Shown: piece by piece, positions 7,895 to 16,662 of the stretch
Position numbering within the stretch: the stretch's first letter is position 1
Layout: every line of letters begins with the position of its first letter
Assembly (NCBI GenBank): GCA_016713675.1
Contig: JADJOS010000001.1
Location: 2,046,001 to 2,110,000 of the forward strand
Direction: 5' to 3'
Source of the DNA: Acidobacteriota bacterium
GTDB lineage: Bacteria > Acidobacteriota > Blastocatellia > Pyrinomonadales > Pyrinomonadaceae
DNA: 64,000 bases
Translations under genes and position numbers: made by a program
Notes under the pieces: generated by a model
The model's input: only the letters and a program-made list of their open reading frames with translations
Databases searched by the model: none
What the model was told of the DNA's origin: nothing

Positions 7895-9897
7895 GCGCTG
7901 AAATCCAAAATGAGATCGAACATCTGCGTGCCGGGATCAACCGGCACAGTGACCTGTATTACATTCAGGATACTCCGGAGATCTCGGACTTTGAATTCGA
8001 TCAGCTGCTTGAGCGTTTAAAGGCACTCGAGAGCGAGCATCCGGAACTTGTAACTCCTGACAGCCCGACTCAGCGGGTCGGAGGGAAAGCGACGAGTCTG
8101 AAGCCATTTGTGCATACGGTGCCCCTGATGTCGCTCGATAACTCTTATAGCCTTGACGATCTCAAGGCTTTCACCGAGCGGTGCGAGAGACTCGCCGAAG
8201 GTAGGAAACTCGATTATGTGGCCGAGCTAAAGATCGACGGCCTTTCGGTCTCGCTGCATTACGAACGCGGCATTTTGGTCACGGGTGCGACGCGTGGAGA
8301 CGGTTCGCAGGGCGACGAGGTGACGCAGAATGTTAAGACCATTCGTTCTATTCCACTGAAACTAAAGGTTGATGCACCGGCACACGCAGAGGTTCGAGGC
8401 GAGGTGTTTTTGTCGAGGTCGCAGTTCGCCAAGATCAATGCCGAGCTTGAGATGCAGGGCGAAAAGACGTTTGCCAATCCTCGGAATTGCGCTTCGGGAA
8501 CGCTGCGGATGCTCGATTCGGCAGTTGTGGCGTCACGGCGGCTGGATATGTTTCCGTACGATGCGTTTACCGGTTCGTCAAAGATGTTTGCGACGCATGC
8601 CGAGATCTTTGAATGGTGCGGCCGTAATGGATTTAATGTAAATCCGCATCGCCGCGTCTGTGCCGATTTTGACCAACTCGCGGCGTTTATTGCCGAGATG
8701 GAAACGGTCCGCGACGGGCTCGATTACGAGATCGACGGTGTGGTCGTAAAGGTCAATTCGACAGCGTTGCAGGACGAATTCGGCACGACGACAAAAGCCC
8801 CGCGATGGGCGATCGCGTACAAATATCCGGCTCGCCAAGCTACGACGCGTCTGCTCGGCATCGGCATTCAGGTTGGCCGCACCGGAGCCTTGACACCGGT
8901 CGCTCATCTTGAACCGACGCTGCTTGCAGGCACGACCGTCGCACGTGCTTCGCTCCATAACGAGGATGAGATCAAGCGCCTCGACCTCAAGATCGGCGAT
9001 TATGTGTTGATCGAAAAAAGCGGCGAGATCATCCCGCAAGTCTTGTCGGTCGTGGCATCGAAACGGGATGGAAGCGAGACGGAATTTGAGTTTCCGAGAA
9101 CGTGTCCGGTCTGTGGATCAGATGCTGTTCGTCCGGCAGGCGAGGCTGTTCGCCGCTGTGTCAACGACATTTGTCCCGCGAAGGTAAAGGCGCGAGTTTT
9201 GTATTTTGCCTCGCGAAAGGCGATGGATATCGAAGGTTTGGGCGAAGTCCTGGTCGAAACGCTGGTGGACAACGGCTCGATCAAAGATGTTGCCGATCTA
9301 TATACCCTGACCGTCGAACAAATAGCTTCGCTCGATCGCATGGCCGAAAAATCGGGAACCAATCTGATCGATCAGATCGAAGCAAGCAAGTCTCGCGGGC
9401 TTCAGCGACTGCTCTACGGCATCGACATCCGCCATGTCGGCGAACGCTATGCAAAGATCCTCGCCAAGCATTTTCGCTCGATCGACCGAGTTGCGGAGGC
9501 AAGTGTCGAGGAACTCGATGACATCCCTGAGATCGGTCTTGCGGTTGCCGAGAGCGTATACGCGTGGTTTCGCGATGAGCGAAATATCGATCTCGTCGAG
9601 AGACTCAAGGCAGTCGGCGTTCAGACCGAAACCGATGCTGCATCGACCGCCATGCTCGACGAACGCTTTGTCGGCAAAACCTTTGTCCTAACCGGCAAAC
9701 TTGATAACTACACCCGCGACGAAGCCGCAAAACTGATCGAAGACCGCGGCGGCCGCGTCTCATCATCCGTCAGCAAAAAGACCGACTACGTTGTCGCCGG
9801 CAGCGACGCGGGCTCGAAATTGACGAAGGCGGAGAATCTTGGAGTTGCCGTCCTCAATGAGGGACAATTCTCGACCATGTTGAATCCGCAGTTTTGA
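7891..9897 (+). CDS. ligA: NAD-dependent DNA ligase
   Basis: Full-length bacterial DNA ligase (668 residues, the usual size) that seals nicks in replication and repair using NAD+. Domains in order: Ia region for NMN binding (SDLYYIQDTPEISDFEFDQL), adenylation domain with the active-site lysine in ELKIDGLSVSLHY (about residue 114), OB fold, a four-Cys zinc finger (CPVCGS and later CVNDICP), helix-hairpin-helix repeats (GIDIRHVGERYAKILAKHF, IPEIGLAVAESV), and a C-terminal BRCT domain (FVGKTFVLTGKL). The start overlaps the stop of the Rieske gene by 4 bases. Confidence 0.97.
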   Translation: MSAEIQNEIEHLRAGINRHSDLYYIQDTPEISDFEFDQLLERLKALESEHPELVTPDSPTQRVGGKATSLKPFVHTVPLMSLDNSYSLDDLKAFTERCERLAEGRKLDYVAELKIDGLSVSLHYERGILVTGATRGDGSQGDEVTQNVKTIRSIPLKLKVDAPAHAEVRGEVFLSRSQFAKINAELEMQGEKTFANPRNCASGTLRMLDSAVVASRRLDMFPYDAFTGSSKMFATHAEIFEWCGRNGFNVNPHRRVCADFDQLAAFIAEMETVRDGLDYEIDGVVVKVNSTALQDEFGTTTKAPRWAIAYKYPARQATTRLLGIGIQVGRTGALTPVAHLEPTLLAGTTVARASLHNEDEIKRLDLKIGDYVLIEKSGEIIPQVLSVVASKRDGSETEFEFPRTCPVCGSDAVRPAGEAVRRCVNDICPAKVKARVLYFASRKAMDIEGLGEVLVETLVDNGSIKDVADLYTLTVEQIASLDRMAEKSGTNLIDQIEASKSRGLQRLLYGIDIRHVGERYAKILAKHFRSIDRVAEASVEELDDIPEIGLAVAESVYAWFRDERNIDLVERLKAVGVQTETDAASTAMLDERFVGKTFVLTGKLDNYTRDEAAKLIEDRGGRVSSSVSKKTDYVVAGSDAGSKLTKAENLGVAVLNEGQFSTMLNPQF

Positions 9898-9911
9898 TTT
9901 AGGTTATTTTC

Positions 9912-10415
9912 ATGACTCCGACCATATATCGCGACGAAGTTGCAAAACTTGCTAAGACCGACTCCGAGAAGGGAGTCGAAATCTCGAAGAAAATAGTTGA
10001 CCCATGGTTTCAGGCACAAGCGTGGTCGCATTTGACACGATGGGCTGACAATCCGTTGCGTTTCTCGCGTCACGCGGCGAAGTCCGCCACCAAAACAAAA
10101 GACGACTACCAGAGATCTGCGGTTCGTGCATGGGAAGTCGCTGCACTCGCTGAACGTGGATATCAGGATCAGGCACGCAAATCGTTGATGGAAGCAGTTG
10201 CCCTTGCCGCGTCGGTTTCTCCCCTTCCGTCACGGGCCGAGGCATTATTCTTGCTGTTTCAATCAGCGTTCAAGATTTCGAACGACGAAGCCATGAAAGT
10301 TGAGCAGGTAATGATCTCCTCGTTTACTCAAACACATTGGCGGGCCAAACGAGCGTTGAAGGAAGCATCTCTTATGTTAAAACACGAAGTGCCGCTAAGG
10401 GAATTCTTTTGGTAA
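9912..10415 (+). CDS. Hypothetical helical-repeat protein
   Basis: A 167-residue protein that I do not recognise. It is Ala-rich and predicted helical, with a repeated helix pair reminiscent of TPR/HEAT units (FQAQAWSHLTRWA, AVRAWEVAALAERGYQDQAR, SRAEALFLLFQSAF). No signal peptide or catalytic motif is apparent. It starts 14 bases after ligA and may be transcribed with it. The ribosome binding site is weak. The next small gene may form a pair with it. Confidence 0.55.
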   Translation: MTPTIYRDEVAKLAKTDSEKGVEISKKIVDPWFQAQAWSHLTRWADNPLRFSRHAAKSATKTKDDYQRSAVRAWEVAALAERGYQDQARKSLMEAVALAASVSPLPSRAEALFLLFQSAFKISNDEAMKVEQVMISSFTQTHWRAKRALKEASLMLKHEVPLREFFW

Positions 10416-10455
10416 TATGAAGGTGCAGTAGCCGCTTTAGATCGGAATTCGCCGA

Positions 10456-10713
10456 ATGAAATCAATAGCCGGTTTTGTCGATACTATGAGTCTCAGCGAG
10501 GCTGAAAGCCAACTTCAACAATTATGGATGACGCGAACGATTGAGGAGCGGTTCCTCGCGGTTGGAGGAATGTACGAAGCTGAGAAGGCGATTTTGCAAC
10601 GTCTTGCTCCGGAGAATTATTCGACAAAAAATCTACAAGAGTTTGTATTCTTTCATATGCATGGAATGACGATTGACGAATGTATAAATACAGTTCCAGA
10701 CCAAATCCCATGA
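10456..10713 (+). CDS. Hypothetical small protein
   Basis: An 85-residue unknown protein (opening MKSIAGFVDTMSLSEAESQL). It appears mostly alpha-helical and acidic, ending in MTIDECINTVPDQIP, with no recognisable motif. It lies 40 bases after the preceding hypothetical gene and just before glyA on the same strand. Coding status rests on an intact frame in a compact plus-strand block. Confidence 0.45.
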   Translation: MKSIAGFVDTMSLSEAESQLQQLWMTRTIEERFLAVGGMYEAEKAILQRLAPENYSTKNLQEFVFFHMHGMTIDECINTVPDQIP

Positions 10714-10734
10714 ATTTAGTAAGACTAATCTTAA

Positions 10735-12048
10735 GTGACCGATAACACCATGAACAATTTTTTTACATCAAATATAGCAGATGCGGACCCCATTGTTAGC
10801 AATGCGATCGACGATGAGGTTCGGCGGCAGACGGATGGCCTTGAGTTGATCGCGTCGGAGAATTTTGTCTCCGAGGCGGTGCTTGAGGCGATGGGCTCGG
10901 TGATGACGAACAAGTACGCCGAGGGCTATCCGGCGAAGCGTTATTACGGCGGCTGCGAATTCGTGGATGTCGTAGAAAACCTTGCAATCGACCGTGCGAA
11001 GGAGCTATTTGGGGCGGAACACGCAAATGTTCAGCCGCATTCCGGGGCACAGGCGAACATGGCGGTGCTGATGACGGCGCTTGACCATGGCGACACGATC
11101 TTGGGGATGAGCCTTGCCCACGGGGGACATCTTACTCATGGGCATCCGCTCAATTTTTCGGGTATCAATTACAAGGTCGCCGACTACGGCGTCAATCGCG
11201 AAACCGAACAGATCGATTACGACGAACTGCAGAAAAAGGCCGAAGAGTCGCGGCCGAAGTTGCTTATCTGCGGCGCTTCCGCATATCCGCGAACGATCGA
11301 TTTCGAACGGATCGGCGAGATCGCACGCAGTGTCGGTGCAAAGGTAATGGCGGACATTGCCCACATCGCCGGACTCGTCGCTGTTGGCCTGCATCCGTCG
11401 GCGGTGCCGCATTGCGAATTTGTCACGACGACGACGCATAAGACCTTGCGAGGGCCGCGCGGCGGTTTGATACTGTGCCGCGAGGAATTTGCGGCTGATA
11501 TTAATCGCAGTGTGTTTCCGGGCGTTCAGGGCGGGCCGCTAATGCACATTATTGCGGCGAAGGCCGTGGCGTTCGGCGAGGCTCTTCGCGGTGATTTCAA
11601 GGCTTATCAGCAGCAGGTCATCGACAACGCTCATGTGCTCGCCGAAACGCTAGGCAATTCCGGACTAAGGATCGTATCCGGCGGTACGGACAATCATCTG
11701 ATGCTCGTCGACGTCTTTATGGACGGCAAAGGCATCACCGGCAAGGAAGCCGAAAAGGCCCTCGGCGATGTGGACATCACCGTTAATAAGAACACCATTC
11801 CGTTCGATACCAACAAGCCGTTCATCGCGTCCGGCATAAGACTCGGAACTCCCGCACTTACGACCCGCGGAATGAAAGAGGGCGAGATGCGTGAGATCGG
11901 CGCGATGATCGCTGCAGTAATTCACGAACCCGAATCAGAAGAAGTAATGGCAAGGGTGCGAAGAGACGTTGCTGAACTTACAGCAAAATTCCCAATGTAT
12001 CCGACGCGTTTGAAAGAACCTCGGACGGATGCTCTTGCAGTGAGTTGA
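10735..12048 (+). CDS. glyA: Serine hydroxymethyltransferase
   Basis: PLP enzyme interconverting serine and glycine and charging tetrahydrofolate with a one-carbon unit. Length is 437 residues, slightly above the usual figure of about 417. Hallmarks: NKYAEGYPAKRYYGGCE, VQPHSGAQANMAV, ADIAHIAGLVAVG, and the PLP-lysine motif TTTTHKTLRGPRGG (Lys near residue 236). The listed start is a GTG; an ATG at 10750 is equally plausible and gives MNNFFTSNI. Neither has a strong ribosome binding site. A perfect bidirectional hairpin follows the stop. Confidence 0.96.
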   Translation: MTDNTMNNFFTSNIADADPIVSNAIDDEVRRQTDGLELIASENFVSEAVLEAMGSVMTNKYAEGYPAKRYYGGCEFVDVVENLAIDRAKELFGAEHANVQPHSGAQANMAVLMTALDHGDTILGMSLAHGGHLTHGHPLNFSGINYKVADYGVNRETEQIDYDELQKKAEESRPKLLICGASAYPRTIDFERIGEIARSVGAKVMADIAHIAGLVAVGLHPSAVPHCEFVTTTTHKTLRGPRGGLILCREEFAADINRSVFPGVQGGPLMHIIAAKAVAFGEALRGDFKAYQQQVIDNAHVLAETLGNSGLRIVSGGTDNHLMLVDVFMDGKGITGKEAEKALGDVDITVNKNTIPFDTNKPFIASGIRLGTPALTTRGMKEGEMREIGAMIAAVIHEPESEEVMARVRRDVAELTAKFPMYPTRLKEPRTDALAVS

Positions 12049-12071
12049 TAAAGTAAACCGTTATAAACGCT

Positions 12072-12111
12072 AAAAGGCACGAAAGTCATTTCTGAGACTT
12101 TCGTGCCTTTT
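12072..12111. terminator. Bidirectional intrinsic terminator
   Basis: Perfect 16-bp stem (arm AAAAGGCACGAAAGTC and its complement) with an 8-base loop. A-runs and T-runs lie on both sides, between the convergent glyA and the 12138-12752 gene. It can act as a rho-independent terminator in both directions. Confidence 0.9.
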
Positions 12112-12137
12112 GTGTTTTTCACGGTCAACAATTCCTA

Positions 12138-12752
12138 TCATTCGTCGCCGACCTGGTTTGCCGCGTCGAATTGGTCGAGCAGGTCGCGGGCTTCGTCGGA
12201 ATCAAATTCGTAAGCCTTCTGCTCCAACGCTCCGGCGGCAATTCCGGCGTAGAGCGGATCATCGAGCAGCGGCATTATGACGGGAATAGGCAGCATCGCA
12301 AGAGTTTCGTAGGCGATCGCACGGATCTGCGGCAGTTCGGTCTGTCGAACGATCTCTGCGATCTCACCGGCTGAAAAACGCTCAGCCAAACGGTCGGCGA
12401 GGTTATCGAGACGATCATAATCGTTGTCCTTGATGGCCCGAGTCGCGAGTTGAATAAAAACTTCGGCCGATGCGGTTTGCTCCTCAAGCACACGTACACA
12501 CGTGTTTGCGAGTGCCTCGATCTCGGTCAGTTTGATAGCATCTTTGCGGATCGCAGGAGTATTTGACTGCTCGTCCAAAGCACTGAGCAGTCGGCTGACT
12601 TCCCAATCTGCGTGGGCATCGTAAAAGAATTTGCGTGATTGTGCGGGAGCGGCGGTGCCGGATTCGAGGGCTCCGACGATCAGTTTTTTAGTGACGGGTC
12701 GAAGGCCTTCCCAAACTGTCGCCACCCTTTTGCCCAGATCTTTCATCATCAT
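12138..12752 (-). CDS. Hypothetical helical protein
   Basis: About 204 residues, unrecognised. It is strongly alpha-helical and acidic, with HEAT-like helix pairs (KDAIKLTEIEALANTCVRVL, EVFIQLATRAIKDNDYDRL, ELPQIRAIAYETLAMLPI). No signal peptide is present. The start is uncertain: GTG at 12761, or ATG at 12752, 12749 or 12746. It converges on glyA across a shared terminator and lies downstream of two other small minus-strand genes. Confidence 0.55.
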   Translation of the reverse strand: MMMKDLGKRVATVWEGLRPVTKKLIVGALESGTAAPAQSRKFFYDAHADWEVSRLLSALDEQSNTPAIRKDAIKLTEIEALANTCVRVLEEQTASAEVFIQLATRAIKDNDYDRLDNLADRLAERFSAGEIAEIVRQTELPQIRAIAYETLAMLPIPVIMPLLDDPLYAGIAAGALEQKAYEFDSDEARDLLDQFDAANQVGDE

Positions 12753-12812
12753 TTCAATCACTCAAGTGTGCTATTCGCTTCGGCTCTTGTCAAGAAGGAA
12801 TCAGACACGGCC

Positions 12813-13154
12813 TTAATGTCCCGTGATCTTTTTGGTAACGGTCTCACGAAGGTGAAATTCAGTATCGAGAAGAGCGTTTTCTAGTTCACTCGCCTCGTCT
12901 TTCACAACAACGAGCAGAGCGAACGGTGCGGTGCTTAAATGTCTGATCTCCCATGCGGTGCCGTCGTCTTTCGTCGCCCGCGAGAACCAGGCAGCATCGA
13001 GATCGGAATCATGCAGGGAAGCTTCCCCAAACAGATCGATGAGATCAGGACACAGAGATCTCCGCATAGAGACGGAAAGCAAAACACGGCGGAGGATCCA
13101 GCCGTGCTTTGTGTAAACTTCAATTATATCGCGTATCGACGCTGCGTCGATCAT
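12813..13154 (-). CDS. Hypothetical protein
   Basis: A 113-residue unknown protein. Its opening (SIRDIIEVYTKHGWILRRVL) is followed by a beta-containing centre (HDSDLDAAWFSRATKDDGTAW) and a charged tail. The start codon overlaps the stop of the upstream lipoprotein gene by 4 bases (ATGA), which supports it as a real, translationally coupled gene. Function unknown. Confidence 0.6.
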   Translation of the reverse strand: MIDAASIRDIIEVYTKHGWILRRVLLSVSMRRSLCPDLIDLFGEASLHDSDLDAAWFSRATKDDGTAWEIRHLSTAPFALLVVVKDEASELENALLDTEFHLRETVTKKITGH

Positions 13155-13735
13155 TTTGCTTTCACGCTCGGGGCGGGTTTAGGGACGATCGGGACCACAC
13201 CATTTGTATTCACGGTTATCGTATTTGTCGGTGCTCCTGCAACGGGACCGCCGTTTGCGGCATTTGCGGCTTCTTTTTCGAGCGTATCGCGGCCTTTGCC
13301 CGGCGAAGTGAATGAGCCGGCAAATAGTTCGCCGATGGCAAATTTCCACGTGCCGTTGTCGTTTACGAACGGCAGATCTTCCCAGCGGCTGTCCTTTGAA
13401 TTCCAGACTTCGACCGAGCCGAAGTTGTCCTTGATACGTTGGTCGCGGATCTCAGGCAGTTTTTCGGCGAATGTCGTTGCGGTAAATCCGTTCTCGAAAA
13501 CCTTTTCGATCGGGGTGTTATTACGCTCGGATGCCATTTTAGCAAAATCGTGCGATTTTGTGGTCATTTGAGCCTTGATAGCTTCGGTGTCTTTGCTCTT
13601 AACGGCAGCGTACAGCCGCTTGTAAGCCTCGGTCGGCGAATCGCCGCTGGATCCGGCAGGGGCAGTGCCGCCGCTGCATGCAAATCCGATCGCCATTATC
13701 GCCAACGCAACAGTCAGAAAAAAGATCTTATACAT
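13151..13735 (-). CDS. Putative lipoprotein
   Basis: A 194-residue protein with a hydrophobic leader ending in IGFACSGG, a lipobox-like site, so probably a lipoprotein. The body (SPTEAYKRLYAAVKSKDTEA, FVNDNGTWKFAIGELFAG) resembles NTF2-like/DUF4878-type domains found in small secreted proteins. The tail is Pro/Val/Asn-rich and low in complexity. Its last bases overlap the start of the 113-residue gene. Function unknown. Confidence 0.7.
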   Translation of the reverse strand: MYKIFFLTVALAIMAIGFACSGGTAPAGSSGDSPTEAYKRLYAAVKSKDTEAIKAQMTTKSHDFAKMASERNNTPIEKVFENGFTATTFAEKLPEIRDQRIKDNFGSVEVWNSKDSRWEDLPFVNDNGTWKFAIGELFAGSFTSPGKGRDTLEKEAANAANGGPVAGAPTNTITVNTNGVVPIVPKPAPSVKAK

Positions 13736-13903
13736 AATTTAGTAAATCAAACCCTCACGAAAAGTTTATTTGTCTGATGTGTGAAAGTATAATGACCGCA
13801 ACGCAAAAAGTAAATTTTCGTTTCCCGCTTAGTTTGGTGTTTACAATCGAGATCGGGCGGGTTTATGATTCAAGAGTTCATCCCAGCGAGGTAACGGCGT
13901 TAA

Positions 13904-14692
13904 ATGAAACAATGTCCAAAATGCACCGCGGTCTATTTGGATGAAACGCTTGCGTTCTGCCTTCAGGACGGAACACCGCTAATGGATTCGAATCCGTCGA
14001 ATTCGCCGACCGAGGTTTATACGAACACTAAATTGGTGACCAGCGTTCGCCCAGCACAGATCGCCGATCCGCGATTTATGGACAGCCAGGTGACACGTGT
14101 CGGTTCGCTCGCGGGCCAGCCGTTTCCGCAGCCGACGGATACAAAGAAAAGTAATACCGCACTTGCCGTCGGCTTGACCGCGGGCGGAATGCTGCTGCTG
14201 TTTGCTATCGTCAGCATCGGCGCACTTTTGGTTTACATGAATTCCGGCAGTGCCGCGAGCAATCAGCCGCCGAAGAACATGAATGGATCTAACTCACTCG
14301 TGACGATTAGTCCGACGCCGACATCCTCACCGACCGCCACGCAGACACCTTTGACGCCAAAGCCGACGCCGACTTCAACCCCCGAGGCAACGCCGACGCC
14401 TCCGCCCGAACGGGCTTCGTATCCTGCGACATCGAGGCTCAAATTCGCCCGCGGAGCGTACACTACATCGTTTTCAGGTCAGATAAATCCGGGCGACAGC
14501 CGCTCGCTGGTTTTAGCGTGCCGTGCGGGTCAATCACTTTCCGCGTCGATCACCGGCGGCGGTTCGTGTATTTCGATACGCGGCGGCGGAAGTTCGATGA
14601 GAACGATCACGGGCAGCGGCGACAACTACATTTCGGTTTCCAACCGCTGTTCGAACTTAGTTAAATTCAGCATTACCATCACGGTCATCTAA
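13904..14692 (+). CDS. Zinc-ribbon membrane protein with extracellular tail
   Basis: A 262-residue protein. The N-terminus is a small zinc ribbon (CPKCTAVYLDETLAFCLQDGT, with Cys pairs C-x-x-C and a single C before LQDG). The segment RPAQIADPRFMDSQVTRVGS comes next and is shared nearly word for word with the next gene. A transmembrane helix follows (ALAVGLTAGGMLLLFAIVSI), then a long Pro/Thr-rich linker and a C-terminal beta-rich domain (FSGQINPGDSRSLVLACRAG). The topology puts the ribbon in the cytoplasm and the tail outside. The role is unknown; this architecture is frequent in this clade. The paralogue begins 31 bases downstream. Confidence 0.8.
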   Translation: MKQCPKCTAVYLDETLAFCLQDGTPLMDSNPSNSPTEVYTNTKLVTSVRPAQIADPRFMDSQVTRVGSLAGQPFPQPTDTKKSNTALAVGLTAGGMLLLFAIVSIGALLVYMNSGSAASNQPPKNMNGSNSLVTISPTPTSSPTATQTPLTPKPTPTSTPEATPTPPPERASYPATSRLKFARGAYTTSFSGQINPGDSRSLVLACRAGQSLSASITGGGSCISIRGGGSSMRTITGSGDNYISVSNRCSNLVKFSITITVI

Positions 14693-14723
14693 TTTTGATG
14701 ATCCTGTCCGTCCGTGATCCGCC

Positions 14724-15608
14724 ATGAAAGTTTGTCCAAAATGCAACGTAAATTACGCCGACGATACCCTCTCATTTTGTTTGGACGACGGCACGCTATT
14801 GGCCGCGGCACGTGAAACTGACATGCCGACTGTGATTCTAGAAGATACTGAAGTCCTCACTAGCGTCCGTCCGAGCCGCATCTCTACGGATCCGCGATTC
14901 ATGGACAGCCAAGTGACGAGCGTCGGTAAATTTGTGCCGCCTCAACAGCAGCCGAAAACGAGCAATACGGCACTTGCTGTCATCCTTACGGCATTGGGAA
15001 TGGTCTTGTTGTTCGGAGTGGTCGGCGTGGCAGGTTACTTTTATTTTCTAAACAAAGATCGGCCGGTCATCACTAACGCCGAAACCAACATGAATGGCAA
15101 CACGCCAAATGCGTTCAATGCGAATTCTTCGCCAACCGCGACGCCGGCACCTTCGCCGACGCCGACGGCAATGGACACAAATTTCCCTACGCCCACTATC
15201 AACCCGACACCGCCGGTGATCGACGAACCAGCGATCAAAAGTGAGGTCTCAAAACAGGTCTACGGCTGGAAATCCGCCCTCGAATCGCGAAATTTGAGCG
15301 GCTATATGAGCAACTACGCTGATACGGTCGATTATTATACAAAGTCCGGTGTTAGTTTTGGCACCGTAAAAGCGGACAAGGCACGGGCGTTCGCGATCTA
15401 CAATTCGATGCAGGTTAACGTGTCCAATATGACCGTCACGGCCGGTCCTGACGGGCAAACCGCGACGGCAGTTTTTGACAAGGAATGGACGTTTAGCGGC
15501 AACAGCATTTCGTCCGGTAAAGTGCGGAGCCAGTTGAAATACCGTAAGTTCGACCGCCGCTGGCTGATAACATCCGAGCGTGACCTAAAGGTCTATTACA
15601 CCCGCTAA
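14724..15608 (+). CDS. Zinc-ribbon membrane protein with SnoaL-like domain
   Basis: A 294-residue paralogue of the preceding gene: zinc ribbon (CPKCNVNYADDTLSFCLDDG), conserved RPSRISTDPRFMDSQVTSVG, transmembrane helix (ALAVILTALGMVLLFGVVGV) and Pro/Thr linker. It differs at the C-terminus, which is an NTF2/SnoaL-like fold (VYGWKSALESRNLSGYMSNY, VRSQLKYRKFDRRWLITSER). Such domains bind small ligands or act as non-catalytic sensors. The pair is probably an operon arising from duplication with swapped outer domains. The next gene starts 6 bases after its stop. Confidence 0.8.
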   Translation: MKVCPKCNVNYADDTLSFCLDDGTLLAAARETDMPTVILEDTEVLTSVRPSRISTDPRFMDSQVTSVGKFVPPQQQPKTSNTALAVILTALGMVLLFGVVGVAGYFYFLNKDRPVITNAETNMNGNTPNAFNANSSPTATPAPSPTPTAMDTNFPTPTINPTPPVIDEPAIKSEVSKQVYGWKSALESRNLSGYMSNYADTVDYYTKSGVSFGTVKADKARAFAIYNSMQVNVSNMTVTAGPDGQTATAVFDKEWTFSGNSISSGKVRSQLKYRKFDRRWLITSERDLKVYYTR

Positions 15609-15614
15609 ACCATT

Positions 15615-16578
15615 TTGATGAAAGCACTTAGATTTTTTGGCAACACGCTGGAACTTGCGGAGATTCCCACGCCTCACCGCGAGACCGAATCACTTGTTCG
15701 CGTATCGATGTCCGGCATTTGCAATACTGACCTTGAGATCGTGCGAGGCTACGCCGGTTTTCAAGGGACGATCGGCCACGAATTCGTCGGGATCGTTGAA
15801 AAGGCAGATGACGAGCCGAATCTCGTCGGTAAACGCGTTGTCGGCGAGATAAATGCAGGCTGCGGAGTGTGCGATTTGTGTCTCGGCGGCGATCCGAGGC
15901 ATTGCCCGACGCGAACTGTGCTTGGAATAGTCGGCAGAGACGGCGCCCACGCCGAATTTCCTGAATCTTCCATCGCGCAATCTGATCGAGGTTCCCGATA
16001 ATGTCTCCGACGAACAAGCCGTCTTCGCCGAACCCCTAGCCGCTGCCTACGGGATCACCGAACAAGTAGACATCGGCCCTGAAACAAATGTCGCGGTTAT
16101 CGGCGACGGCAAACTCGGGCTGTTATGTTCAATGACAATGGCTATCAAAACGCCGCACGTTACGCAGATCGGCAAACACCGAAACAAACTCGACATCGCC
16201 GAAAAGCATGGTTCCAACGTAGTTATGCTCGACGAAGTGTCACAGTCGCTGCATCGCTCTTTCGACGTCGTTGTCGAAGCCAGCGGCTCCGAATCAGGCT
16301 TTGCGACAGCCGTAGATTTGGTCAAACCTCGCGGCAAGATCGTTCTCAAATCAACTTTTCACGGAGCTCCGGTGTGGCAAGCGTCGCGAATAGTTGTTGA
16401 TGAAATAACGATCGTCGGATCACGCTGCGGCAGATTCGCTCCGGCGATTCACCTATTGGCAAACGGCTCGATCGACGTCTCCGATATGATCGATGACGAA
16501 TTTCGCCTAGCCGATGGAATCGCTGCGATGAGCCGAGCTGCAGAAAAGGGAGCACTTAAGATACTGCTAGCGCCGTAG
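15615..16578 (+). pseudogene. Zinc-dependent alcohol dehydrogenase (MDR family), single frameshift
   Basis: Medium-chain dehydrogenase split by one extra base. The first frame encodes the GroES-like half: catalytic zinc ligands in GICNTDLEI and GHEFVG, and structural zinc Cys residues in GCGVCDLCLGGDPRHC. It then leaves frame at GCCGAATTTCC (about 15960). Removing one C restores FLNLPSRNLIEVPDNVSDEQ, continuing into the Rossmann half (VAVIGDGKLGLLC) and on to ILLAP at 16578. Everything else looks intact, so this may be a sequencing error rather than a decayed gene. The substrate is unknown; threonine- or sorbitol-dehydrogenase-like members share the layout. Confidence 0.85.
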
Positions 16579-16662
16579 TTTTTGCATCGAACGAAAAGCA
16601 CATAGTTTTTGCTATAATTTGGCAAGATTTTGCCGATAACCTGATTTTTAGGAGAAGCATTT

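Noticed and set aside
16613..16618. TATAAT as htrA promoter
   Set aside because: A -10 match exists but no -35 at acceptable spacing, so not called as a feature.
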